Below, one piece after another: positions 1-6,554 of a stretch of DNA of 14,988 bases. Within the stretch, counting starts at the first letter, position 1. Every line of letters begins with the position of its first letter. Made by a program: the position numbers and the translations under genes. The stretch is from Lysobacterales bacterium UBA2790. Lineage in GTDB: Bacteria; Pseudomonadota; Gammaproteobacteria; Xanthomonadales; Xanthomonadaceae. Below the pieces are notes generated by a model. That model made no database searches. It saw only the letters and a program-made list of their open reading frames with translations, and was not told where the DNA came from. Where the stretch lies: positions 23,759-38,746 of the forward strand of contig DEHW01000129.1 in assembly GCA_002352135.1 (NCBI GenBank), written 5' to 3'.

Positions 1-239
1 GCGCCCTGCGGGTCGTAGTCCTGGCGCGCGACATTGAGGATGTTGGCGCCGATGATTTCGGCCACTTCGGTCAGGATCTGGGTCAGGCGATCCGCGTTGT
101 AGCACTCATCGATGTACTCGATGTAGCGCTTGCGCTGATCTTCGCTGACCGCGTAGCAGACGTCGTAGATGTTGAATGAGAGTGCCTTGGTGAGGTTGTT
201 GAACCCCTGAAGCCGAAGGCGCGGCAGCGGTTTGACCAC
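1..239 (-). CDS. speD: S-adenosylmethionine decarboxylase, N-terminal part (runs off the window)
   Basis: SpeD is the pyruvoyl-dependent enzyme that decarboxylates S-adenosylmethionine to supply the aminopropyl donor for spermidine synthesis. The visible 79 residues begin [20 protein letters not shown] and include [26 protein letters not shown] and [18 protein letters not shown], which track the E. coli and Xanthomonas SpeD N-termini almost residue for residue. The self-cleavage serine that yields the pyruvoyl group lies further on, outside the window. The start is a GTG at 237-239 with an AGGGGA ribosome-binding site at 247-252, seven bases away. The gene diverges from clp, an arrangement also seen for speD and the CRP-family gene in xanthomonads and pseudomonads. 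Identification is secure; only the 3' part is missing because of the window edge. Confidence 0.95.
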   Translation of the reverse strand, partial: MVKPLPRLRLQGFNNLTKALSFNIYDVCYAVSEDQRKRYIEYIDECYNADRLTQILTEVAEIIGANILNVARQDYDPQG

Positions 240-246
240 GGGCGAT

Positions 247-252
247 TCCCCT
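247..252 (-). promoter_or_regulatory. Ribosome binding site of speD
   Basis: On the minus strand this reads AGGGGA, seven bases before a GTG codon. It decides the GTG start, since no ATG in frame lies nearby and the N-terminus then matches SpeD exactly. Confidence 0.7.
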
Positions 253-300
253 GAAGCTGAGGATGATGAAGGTGTCGCCGGTTGGATACGGACGTACGTG

Positions 301-323
301 GTTCGCAGAGGCGTTCTGCGAAC
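301..323. repeat. Perfect 9-bp inverted repeat between speD and clp
   Basis: GTTCGCAGA (301-309) and TCTGCGAAC (315-323) are exact reverse complements with a five-base spacer. The element sits in the divergent intergenic region, 62 bases before the speD start and about 120 bases before the preferred clp start. Its dyad form suits a regulator operator or an RNA hairpin. It does not match the CRP/Clp half-site TGTGA, so the binding partner is unknown. Confidence 0.6.
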
Positions 324-386
324 TCGATAGTATGAGCCAAACATTGCGACAGAAAAACAGCGCCGCGCACAGTTTCACCGGACGAA

Positions 387-415
387 TTGATGCTCGTCGA
401 TTGCAGGCGTACTCT
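387..415 (+). promoter_or_regulatory. Candidate sigma-70 promoter of clp
   Basis: TTGATG (387-392) and TACTCT (410-415) are separated by 17 bases and would start transcription near 422, leaving a leader of about 25 bases before the ATG at 446. The hexamers are imperfect, so this is a weak prediction. It agrees with the start chosen by protein length. Confidence 0.3.
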
Positions 416-445
416 TCTGTTCATCCTTACGACGAATCGCCTGAC

Positions 446-1144
446 ATGCCAATGAACGCATTTGCGCTGCAGAGTGCTCTCAAGAGACCCCTTACGCCGC
501 CGTCGCTGGCGCCTGAGCCGATTCATCTGGAGAGATTCCTTGCGCATTGTCATCGTCGTCGCTACCCGGCCCGCGCCGACGTGTTTCGACCTGGTGATCC
601 GGCGGGGACGATGTATTACGTGGTCAGCGGCTCATTGAGCGTGATGACCGAGGAAGAAGACGGTCGCGAGCTGATTCTGAGTTACGTCAATCCAGGCGAC
701 TTCATCGGCGAAACGGGGATCTTCATTGCCGCCCCGAATCGCGAAGTGCTGTTGCGCTCTCGCACCGCGTGCGAATTGGCCGAGATCGGCTATGAGCGAC
801 TGCAAGCCCTGTTCGCTGGACCGCTTGCGGAAGAGTGCCCACGTTTGCTCTATGCCATCGGTGCGCAGTTGACGAAGCGCCTGCTGCACACCAGCCGTAA
901 GGCCAGCCGTTTGGCTTTCATGGATGTGACCAACCGGATTTCCAATACGCTCGTCGATCTGTGCGAGGAGCCGGATGCGATGAGTCATCCGCAGGGCACC
1001 CAGATCCGTGTTTCGCGTCAAGAACTGGCACGCATTGTCGGATGTTCGCGTGAAATGGCTGGCCGTGTTCTCAAGCAACTGGAAGAGCAGGGTGTGTTGC
1101 ACGCGCGCGGCAAGACGATCGTGGTCTACCAGCAGACTCGCTGA
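446..1144 (+). CDS. clp: Clp, CRP-family global regulator, probably c-di-GMP-responsive
   Basis: This 232-residue protein resembles Xanthomonas Clp (230 residues) along its length. An N-terminal cyclic-nucleotide-binding fold (about residues 28-145, with DVFRPGDPAGTMYYVVSGS) leads through a dimer helix (LLYAIGAQLTKRLL) to a CRP winged helix-turn-helix (VSRQELARIVGCSREMAGRV) ending HARGKTIVVYQQTR. In the phosphate-binding cassette, E. coli CRP has Arg-Ser contacting cAMP; here it is Arg-Glu (E100), aligning with Clp Glu99, a residue linked to c-di-GMP rather than cAMP sensing. Xanthomonas Clp activates virulence and extracellular-enzyme genes and is released from DNA by c-di-GMP; the same is inferred here. 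The frame stays open back to an ATG at 263, but conserved length favours 446. The ribosome-binding site there is poor, so the start is less certain than the identity. Confidence 0.93.
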   Translation: MPMNAFALQSALKRPLTPPSLAPEPIHLERFLAHCHRRRYPARADVFRPGDPAGTMYYVVSGSLSVMTEEEDGRELILSYVNPGDFIGETGIFIAAPNREVLLRSRTACELAEIGYERLQALFAGPLAEECPRLLYAIGAQLTKRLLHTSRKASRLAFMDVTNRISNTLVDLCEEPDAMSHPQGTQIRVSRQELARIVGCSREMAGRVLKQLEEQGVLHARGKTIVVYQQTR

Positions 1145-1261
1145 ATTCGCCGTGGCGCACGAGTTGCATCGCTGTCGGCGGAAATCGAAAACTTCGGCAA
1201 CGGTTTGGTGAGTTGGCCTTGGCGATGATTCGATCAGCAATCTCCTAGTCGGGATCTACGG

Positions 1262-2182
1262 ATGCAATCACGCTCCTTACAGCCGGTTCGACGCAGCGAT
1301 ATCAAGATTGGCATGCCGCTACCCTATGCGGTCTTTGATGCGCATGGGCGTCTGCTTCTGAAGGCTGGTGAACGGATCGATACCGAACGTCAGCTGCAGA
1401 CGCTTTGCGATCTGGGTTTGTACTTCAACGCAGAAGATCTGGGAAGCAAGCGGGAGTTGCTCGTCGAGCCTGGGGCGGGCGATATCACCAGCAGCTCGCT
1501 GGCGATCCAGCCGAGTGCCAGTTCGCCGGTGACAGAGCGCCCCTTCCACGAGCTCCGCCTGACGCCGGGCAAGACGCTGTATATTGATTTTCTTGGTGCA
1601 ACCAATCGACCTCGCGTCGCGTTGCGGTTGGTTGGATACCTGGAAAGTGAGGCGGTGTTGATCAGTCTGATCAATGCTGATGGCGCTGTTGTGCCGTTCC
1701 GCGAGGGTGAGTTGCTGTTCGTGCGCGTGCTCACCGGTAGCGGTGTAGCGACGTTTGAGGCGAAAGCGCAAAAAGTTGTGTTTGTGCCCTTTCCGTATCT
1801 GGTCACCAACTTCCCCGACAAGGTGCTGTTTCACGTCTTGCGACAACATGCTCGTGTTGACACCCAGATCATTGCCAGTGCCTTGAATCTCAGCGTGGCG
1901 TCCTCCCTGCCGGCGGCGGGCGTGATTCGCAATCTGAGCGCCAGTGGCGCCCAACTGGAAGGCAAGGCGCATCTTGCCGAGATCGGTGATGAACTGCGCA
2001 TCGGGTTCAGGCTCAACGCGGCGGGCGAGGAGCATGTACTGTCGCTGCGTGCTGATGTGCGGGGTATCAAGACCCCAAACGAACAGGACAAGCGTCGCTT
2101 TGGCTTGCAGTTCAAGGAGCTCACCGTCAGTGAGCGCTTGCTGATCGAGCACTTCCTGTTCAATGCCTTGATGCAGGATTGA
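1262..2182 (+). CDS. YcgR-like PilZ-domain c-di-GMP-binding protein
   Basis: This 306-residue protein has three parts. Residues 1-60 (DIKIGMPLPYAVFDAHGRLL) form a small N-terminal module of a kind found on PilZ and HD-GYP proteins. Residues of roughly 95-185 resemble the YcgR N-terminal beta-barrel. Residues from about 190 to 305 form a PilZ domain. Both c-di-GMP ligand motifs are intact: RxxxR is R194-QHA-R198, and (D/N)xSxxG is N224-LSAS-G229. Proteins of this type act as flagellar brakes or surface-behaviour effectors when c-di-GMP is high. No transmembrane segment or signal peptide is seen. It follows clp by 117 bases in the same direction, beside a response regulator, suggesting a shared signalling theme. 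The exact target (flagellum, pili or exopolysaccharide) cannot be told from sequence. Confidence 0.85.
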   Translation: MQSRSLQPVRRSDIKIGMPLPYAVFDAHGRLLLKAGERIDTERQLQTLCDLGLYFNAEDLGSKRELLVEPGAGDITSSSLAIQPSASSPVTERPFHELRLTPGKTLYIDFLGATNRPRVALRLVGYLESEAVLISLINADGAVVPFREGELLFVRVLTGSGVATFEAKAQKVVFVPFPYLVTNFPDKVLFHVLRQHARVDTQIIASALNLSVASSLPAAGVIRNLSASGAQLEGKAHLAEIGDELRIGFRLNAAGEEHVLSLRADVRGIKTPNEQDKRRFGLQFKELTVSERLLIEHFLFNALMQD

Positions 2183-2292
2183 CTGGCTCCTTGCGCGACG
2201 TTGCTCCTCGCATGGAAGGCAGGATGTGGACGGGCTACGTGCGCTGGACTGTCCATGAGTTGACGCTAAAGAAGCACTTGCGTCCTCTGGCA

Positions 2293-2317
2293 TCACAATG
2301 TGACAATCTGCGTCACA
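2293..2317. promoter_or_regulatory. Overlapping TCACA/TGTGA palindromes before the response regulator gene
   Basis: Three half-sites occur in 25 bases: TCACA (2293-2297), TGTGAC (2299-2304) and GTCACA (2312-2317). The first two form a palindrome around one base; the last two form a 6-bp inverted repeat with a seven-base spacer. The half-sites equal the CRP/Clp core, but the gap between TGTGA and TCACA is nine bases instead of six. The element ends 23 bases before the downstream ATG and is probably an operator; Clp is one candidate. Confidence 0.4.
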
Positions 2318-2340
2318 TTTTGTAACGAGAGTCAAAGCTC

Positions 2341-2865
2341 ATGAGCGGAGTCGGGTTCTTCAAACGTCTGTTTGGGCACGAGCAGCGGGCTGCCGATCCC
2401 GCACCCGACATGGCCTTGCACGCGCGCCCCGGTAGCCGATTCCTGATCATTGATGACAGCCCGACCATCGTCGCGGTGCTGTCGCGCATGCTGCAGCAGG
2501 GCGGCTTTCAGACCATCACCGCCTATTCGGCTGAGCGCGGCATCGATCTGGCCGAAACCGAACTTCCGCACCTGATTTTTCTCGACATCGTTCTGCCGGG
2601 CATGAGTGGCTTCGAAGCGCTGCGTCATCTGCGCCGCAACCAACTGACCCGCAACATTCCGATCATCATGATCAGCGGCAACGAACAGGCGACCGAGCAG
2701 TTTTATCTGCAGCGCATTGGTGCCGACGACTTCATGAAGAAACCCTTTACCCGTGCGGACGTCTATGCTCGGATTGGTCACTTGTTGGGACCCGATCAAT
2801 TGCCACATCGGCATCTGTCCATGCCGACTGGCGGCATGGAGCACCGGATGCGCGCCGTTGGGTGA
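2341..2865 (+). CDS. Single-domain response regulator (PilG/PilH/CheY-like) with N-terminal extension
   Basis: This 174-residue protein carries a receiver domain at about residues 32-150. The phosphorylation site is complete: acidic pair D38-D39 (LIIDDS), phospho-acceptor D82 (IFLDIVLPGMSG), switch serine S112 (IIMISG) and lysine K134 (MKKPF). It has no output domain, so it should signal by protein contact, as PilG, PilH and CheY do. Before the receiver is a 30-residue extension starting MSGVGFFKRLFG, which could form a short amphipathic membrane- or partner-binding helix; the last 20 residues are also outside the fold. No sensor kinase or pil/che gene is in the window, so its partner is unknown. 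A palindromic element lies just upstream. The Shine-Dalgarno sequence before the ATG is weak. Confidence 0.88.
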   Translation: MSGVGFFKRLFGHEQRAADPAPDMALHARPGSRFLIIDDSPTIVAVLSRMLQQGGFQTITAYSAERGIDLAETELPHLIFLDIVLPGMSGFEALRHLRRNQLTRNIPIIMISGNEQATEQFYLQRIGADDFMKKPFTRADVYARIGHLLGPDQLPHRHLSMPTGGMEHRMRAVG

Positions 2866-2921
2866 CACGTGCCACACCAGCGAACCGGTCACGCAAGTGG
2901 TCGATCGCGCCACACGGTAAG

Positions 2922-3794
2922 TCAGGGGTCCAATTCATCATCGGCGGGATGTCCGGGTTTCACCACACATCCCGGGCGCGCAATTGTTCGTGTCAACGGC
3001 ATGGTTCCGCTAGGGCCGGCGTCAAAGCGATAGGTGAACTGCGCGTGGTCGCAGTCCTCGAATTCAATCACCCCAGTACCAACGGCTGATGTCTGCGGCT
3101 CGGCGATTGCCGCAAATGCGCCACCCTGAGTGGCATACAAGGTCACTTCGGAACGCGTTCCCTGCCAGTCGCCCAAGGCGCTGAACCAACGCAGCGCCGG
3201 GCTTTCATCGCCGGGCGTGAACCCGCGCTGATAGGTGAACCAAGCGAACGCCAACAGGTTCAGATCGCCGAGCATGTCGACGTACAAGCCTTGCGAATTG
3301 GCTTGCGGCGAACTCCAGGCGCCGTCCAGCCCTTCGTCAGCAGAAAAAACCGGCGCTTCAGCCAGCTCCGACACCACCGTGTAACCCCAGAAGCAGATTT
3401 GGCCGTTCGTGTTGTCGATGAACGCCTGCGGGTTCTGTTCGACGAAACCCGGCCAGCCATCGCACAGCTCGATGGCCATGTCGGCAAAGCCCGCCACGCC
3501 GGAGACGTGCCATGACCATAGCGGCGCGGCGGAATCCTTCAGGTTGCGATTGAATCCATCGCCACCCGCGCGAATCGAGGCGCTGAGGATTGTGCTTCCG
3601 GCGGCCGCACCGCGTGCGATCAGGTCGCGGGCATGGGCAATCTGCTCGGGGTCGTTCAATGGCACCAGAAATGACTGCGCTCGCACCGGGTTGATCTCGC
3701 CCACCTCAAACCAGACCGTTTCCGAGCGGGCCACGCTGCTGATGGTCAGCAGGGTGGCGAAAAAAACACCTTGAAAGTGGGAACGTGCGTTCAT
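2922..3794 (-). CDS. Secreted protein of unknown function
   Basis: This 290-residue protein starts with a Sec-type signal peptide (MNARSHFQGVFFATLLTISS, probable cleavage just before ETVWFE). The mature part is rich in aromatic and small residues. Its C-terminal half has the pattern LAFAWFTYQRG, RWFSALGDWQG, LYATQGGAF and FEDCDHAQFTYRFD, ending PLTRTIARPGC. That order is familiar from repeated beta-rich modules in exported proteins of the Xanthomonadales, whose role is not known. Two cysteines (in FEDCD and RPGC) could pair. The start at 3794 is supported by an AGGGAGA ribosome-binding site six to seven bases upstream and by the signal peptide; the open frame extends further, but those residues do not fit. 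It probably follows the PH-like gene on the minus strand with a 94-base gap. No function is assigned. Confidence 0.75.
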   Translation of the reverse strand: MNARSHFQGVFFATLLTISSVARSETVWFEVGEINPVRAQSFLVPLNDPEQIAHARDLIARGAAAGSTILSASIRAGGDGFNRNLKDSAAPLWSWHVSGVAGFADMAIELCDGWPGFVEQNPQAFIDNTNGQICFWGYTVVSELAEAPVFSADEGLDGAWSSPQANSQGLYVDMLGDLNLLAFAWFTYQRGFTPGDESPALRWFSALGDWQGTRSEVTLYATQGGAFAAIAEPQTSAVGTGVIEFEDCDHAQFTYRFDAGPSGTMPLTRTIARPGCVVKPGHPADDELDP

Positions 3795-3888
3795 GCATTT
3801 CTCCCTCTGTACGTTGAATTCGTTGACGAGAAACGCCGCCATCGGCAGCGCGTTGACGCGCATTTTCCGCATTGGTGTTTGCACCGGT

Positions 3889-4380
3889 CTACTCGGAGTG
3901 CGGGCGCGACGAAGCTTCGCGCCGTGGCGACTCTCTGGAAGGTGCGAGCGGCGCTGGAGGTGGTTCGAGGCCGGGCTGATGACGCGTCATGCGATCCAGA
4001 GTGCGATCCAGCATCTGCACACGGTAGTGCGAACGCAGCGTATCGAGATCGCGAGCGAAGGCACGCCCGTCGTGGCGATCCCCGAACTTGACCCGCAGCG
4101 TCACGCGACCTTCCTCCGATTCCGGCAAACCCGCCAGCACCTGCAGATCGCGCACGCGCAGTTGGATGCTTGGCATCAGCCACAAAAAGCCCGCCGAGTA
4201 GCGCACGCTGAGCAAGGCATCGAAGGGCACACGCAGACTGCGCAGATCGCTCTTGATCACCCCGAACAACGCATCCCGCGTGCTGAACTGCAGCTCCAAG
4301 CCGTACTCGTCCATCCGCGCGAGACCTTTGACCTCGCCAAGGCCGCCGTGCGAATCGAAGTGGAAAGGAATCGTGTCCAT
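3889..4380 (-). CDS. Small PH-like domain protein of unknown function
   Basis: This 163-residue soluble protein has no signal peptide or membrane segment. Residues from 1 to about 115 alternate strands in a way that resembles bacterial pleckstrin-homology-like proteins: LGEVKGLARMDEYGLELQF, then LFGVIKSDLRSLRVPFDALL, then LQLRV-like segments and a closing helix (GRAFARDLDTLRSHY). The last 30 residues are a Pro/Ser/Arg-rich, probably disordered tail. The ATG at 4380 is preferred over one 27 bases upstream because AAGAGG stands seven bases before it. It sits 96 bases after the SRAP gene stop and 94 bases before the secreted-protein gene, all in one direction, so the three may share a transcript. 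The fold call is from pattern alone and no biochemical role is claimed. Confidence 0.7.
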   Translation of the reverse strand: MDTIPFHFDSHGGLGEVKGLARMDEYGLELQFSTRDALFGVIKSDLRSLRVPFDALLSVRYSAGFLWLMPSIQLRVRDLQVLAGLPESEEGRVTLRVKFGDRHDGRAFARDLDTLRSHYRVQMLDRTLDRMTRHQPGLEPPPAPLAPSRESPRREASSRPHSE

Positions 4381-4475
4381 GCGCAGCCTCTTGCGATCAG
4401 AGTGCACACGATGCCGGAAAACACGGCTTGTGACACGTCCCGGTGCCGATGCCGCTGAACGGGCCGGGCCGCCGA

Positions 4476-5399
4476 TCAGGCCGCGATTCGATGTTCGTAG
4501 AAGGGATGACGTTTGTCGTCAAGAATGGCTTGCAGAGCGGCGAGTTGTGATGAGTCTGGATTGAGCCAGGCGTCGAGGTGTTCGGGTTTCAGATTGATGA
4601 TGGTGCGGTCGTGGCCAGCGGCGGCGACTTCGGGTTCTGGCTCATCGGTGATCGCAGCAAAACTGCATAGATCCGGCAATTGGCCAGTCGGGTCGTGCCA
4701 CGAGGACCACAGACAGGCGATCAACAGCGGCTCACCGTCGCGCGGGGTGAACTCGAGAATCTGGTTTCGACCATCCGGCGTCTGCACGTTTTCGTAGAAA
4801 CGTCGCGCCACCAGCACGCCGTGCGTGACACCAAACTGCGCGCGCCAGAAGCCTTGCAAATTGTCGCGACGCGCGTTGTAGGTGCCGGGATACTGGCGAT
4901 CATAGCTGGCAGGTTTGCCTGCAAGGCGACACTGGTAGCGCATCGGCTTGATCACCCGTTGGCCGCCTTCAGTGACGATCAGCGGGGCGTAGCTGCCGGG
5001 GTAGATCCGTGCATCGCGATCCAGCGCCTCGCGGCGCGACAAATCGCTCAGCCATCCGAGCAACTGGTCGATTCGGCTGGTGGCGATTCGCGCTTCGTTG
5101 GCGGCAGTTTGCGTGGGCTTGCGGGCTATCCGGCGTTGCGCATCCGCCAGCCGTTTACGTTGTGCGAACAGGTCCGCCTCCCAGTGTTGGCGCTGCTCCT
5201 GATCCCAAGCCATCAGCAGATCACGAATGTCCTGCGGCCCTTCCGCTCGCAGGGCCTCTTCCAGTGTTTTCGGCACGCGCGGCCGCTTGGCCTCGCCCTC
5301 GCGCAGCCAAAGACGACGGAAAGCGTCGAAGTCCATCACCGCTCCGTACTCGCGCTGCAGTTTGCGATAGTCGGCTTCGATCTTGGCGGAGTAGCACAT
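4476..5399 (-). CDS. Long-form SRAP (YedK/HMCES-like) abasic-site DNA-protein crosslink protein
   Basis: SRAP proteins bind abasic sites in single-stranded DNA and form a thiazolidine crosslink through Cys2, shielding the lesion. This 307-residue protein begins MCYSAKIEADY, giving the needed Cys2 after Met removal. It keeps the other catalytic positions: N175 in YNARRDN, E203 in RFYEN and H263 in AAGHDRTII. E. coli YedK is about 222 residues; the extra length is a charged helical insertion at roughly residues 20-125 (KTLEEALRAEGPQDIRDLLM and RKRLADAQRR regions), before the core resumes at RIYPGSYAPL. I recall similar long forms in Burkholderia and Xanthomonas relatives. The ATG at 5399 is fixed by the Cys2 requirement even though no good Shine-Dalgarno precedes it. 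No LexA box was recognised in the 228-base divergent region upstream. Confidence 0.88.
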   Translation of the reverse strand: MCYSAKIEADYRKLQREYGAVMDFDAFRRLWLREGEAKRPRVPKTLEEALRAEGPQDIRDLLMAWDQEQRQHWEADLFAQRKRLADAQRRIARKPTQTAANEARIATSRIDQLLGWLSDLSRREALDRDARIYPGSYAPLIVTEGGQRVIKPMRYQCRLAGKPASYDRQYPGTYNARRDNLQGFWRAQFGVTHGVLVARRFYENVQTPDGRNQILEFTPRDGEPLLIACLWSSWHDPTGQLPDLCSFAAITDEPEPEVAAAGHDRTIINLKPEHLDAWLNPDSSQLAALQAILDDKRHPFYEHRIAA

Positions 5400-5627
5400 G
5401 GCGGGGTGTTGGCCATTGGCAAGCGCGATGCGGGCTACTCTCCAATCACGCGGACGCGCTGTCCAGTCACGCACGTCAAGGCGCCTCACGTACATGTATG
5501 CCTGTTGTGCGTTCGCTTTGCCCGCCTTTCGGCATTCCCTGATTACCCGAGACCGACCGAGGACACGCGGTTGACGGTGCCGATCCGCATTCGCGGGAAC
5601 GGCGATGCCCACAGACAGGAGCCTGCC

Positions 5628-6446
5628 ATGACACGCTGCAAGACTTTCGCCCTTGGACTCGTTCTGCTGACGACGAGCTTCGCATCGCCTGCCGCGGACA
5701 GCGTCAGCGGGCACTACCGGATGGACAAAGACCGCTTCAATGTGGCCCACGGCCTTGCTCTGCCATTGTGGAAGGACGCCGAGCGCGAGTCTTATGGCGT
5801 CTTGCTCAGCGCCGCGCCGATCAATCCGCAGGTCATGATCGGTGCACTGGACCCGCTGGACGCGGCGGCGAGCGGGCTGCCTGAAGACTCGGGTGCGCTG
5901 CTGTTGACCGTGGTGAAGGATAGCGACGGCAGCATGCAGATTGCTTCGATCATTGCACGCCCGGACAGCTTCAGTACCAATGGCGATGGCGAAGAGCAGA
6001 TTCGGCTCGAAGGCGACCGAATCCGCGGCACGTGGACCAAGCCATCGACCGAGTTCTTCGAAAAAAGCTACGAGATCAACTTGCAATTCGACTTGCCGCT
6101 GACCGTCCAGCCCGATCCTGGCGCGGCCCTGCCTGCCGATGGCGGCGAACCGGGCAAGGTCTATCTGGCCTTCCTGAGTGCGTTGGCAAAGAAGGACACC
6201 AAGGGTGCCGTCGCGCACATGGCGGTGGCCGAGGAAATGTTGGAGATACTCGGTGTGGAGTCACTCGTCGAGATTGCCAGCATGAACCATCCGGTCAGTG
6301 CGGAGATTCTCGGTGGCTGGATGGATGGCGATCGCGCGCAATTGCGCGTCAAAGGCACGCACAGTTATGGACAGACCGTGCGTGGACGGGTGGAAATGAA
6401 GCGCGTGGGCGAGGTCTGGAAAGTGGGTGACAGCGCACTCCGTTAG
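5628..6446 (+). CDS. Exported protein with probable NTF2-like C-terminal domain
   Basis: This 272-residue protein has a signal peptide (MTRCKTFALGLVLLTTSFAS, probable cleavage near PAA-DS) and should be periplasmic. Residues of about 25-160 form a beta-rich domain with VSGHYRMDKDRFNV and a glycine-poor strand series. Residues of about 175-272 (KVYLAFLSALAKKDTKGAV ... MKRVGEVWKVGDSALR) look like an NTF2/SnoaL-type cone, with the usual opening helix where a residue pool is counted and the closing strand pair VEMKRVGEVWKVGD. That fold assignment is inferred from pattern. The ATG at 5628 has a good CAGGAG ribosome-binding site eight bases before it. The gene diverges from the SRAP gene and converges on the DUF885 gene. 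No function is recognised. Confidence 0.75.
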   Translation: MTRCKTFALGLVLLTTSFASPAADSVSGHYRMDKDRFNVAHGLALPLWKDAERESYGVLLSAAPINPQVMIGALDPLDAAASGLPEDSGALLLTVVKDSDGSMQIASIIARPDSFSTNGDGEEQIRLEGDRIRGTWTKPSTEFFEKSYEINLQFDLPLTVQPDPGAALPADGGEPGKVYLAFLSALAKKDTKGAVAHMAVAEEMLEILGVESLVEIASMNHPVSAEILGGWMDGDRAQLRVKGTHSYGQTVRGRVEMKRVGEVWKVGDSALR

Positions 6447-6456
6447 TCGTCGACGC

Positions 6457-6488
6457 GGGTCTGGTGGCAGGTGTTCCACCAGACCCGG
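6457..6488. terminator. Strong hairpin between convergent genes
   Basis: A perfect 12-bp stem (6457-6468 with 6477-6488) closes an eight-base loop. It lies 11 bases after the exported-protein stop and 67 bases beyond the DUF885 stop, which is where a shared terminator is expected. Neither side has a clear T-run, so it may be a bidirectional or Rho-assisted terminator rather than a classic intrinsic one. Confidence 0.55.
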
Positions 6489-6554
6489 CTTGGGTTGACG
6501 ATTGCACCACGGCCGCGTGCTCCGCACCGATGCCGTTTGCCGAAGACGCGGCGC

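Noticed and set aside
263..445. N-terminal extension of Clp from the ATG at 263
   Set aside because: The 61 extra residues have no counterpart in Clp or CRP, contain the perfect dyad, and would make the protein much longer than the family.
1319..2335. A 338-codon open frame on the minus strand
   Set aside because: It is opposite the PilZ protein, whose c-di-GMP motifs are intact, and its product has no recognisable domain.
3841..3880. Small GCGCG/CGCGC hairpin followed by ATTTT
   Set aside because: The stem is only 5 bp and the T-run is on the plus strand, where no gene ends, so it is not a credible terminator.
5400..5627. LexA-type SOS box before the SRAP gene
   Set aside because: SRAP genes are often linked to SOS control, but neither a CTGT-N8-ACAG site nor a TTAG/CTAA-type palindrome was seen.
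5400..6218. A much longer N-terminus for the SRAP protein
   Set aside because: SRAP activity needs Cys at position 2, which fixes the start at 5399, and the upstream frame overlaps the opposite-strand exported-protein gene.
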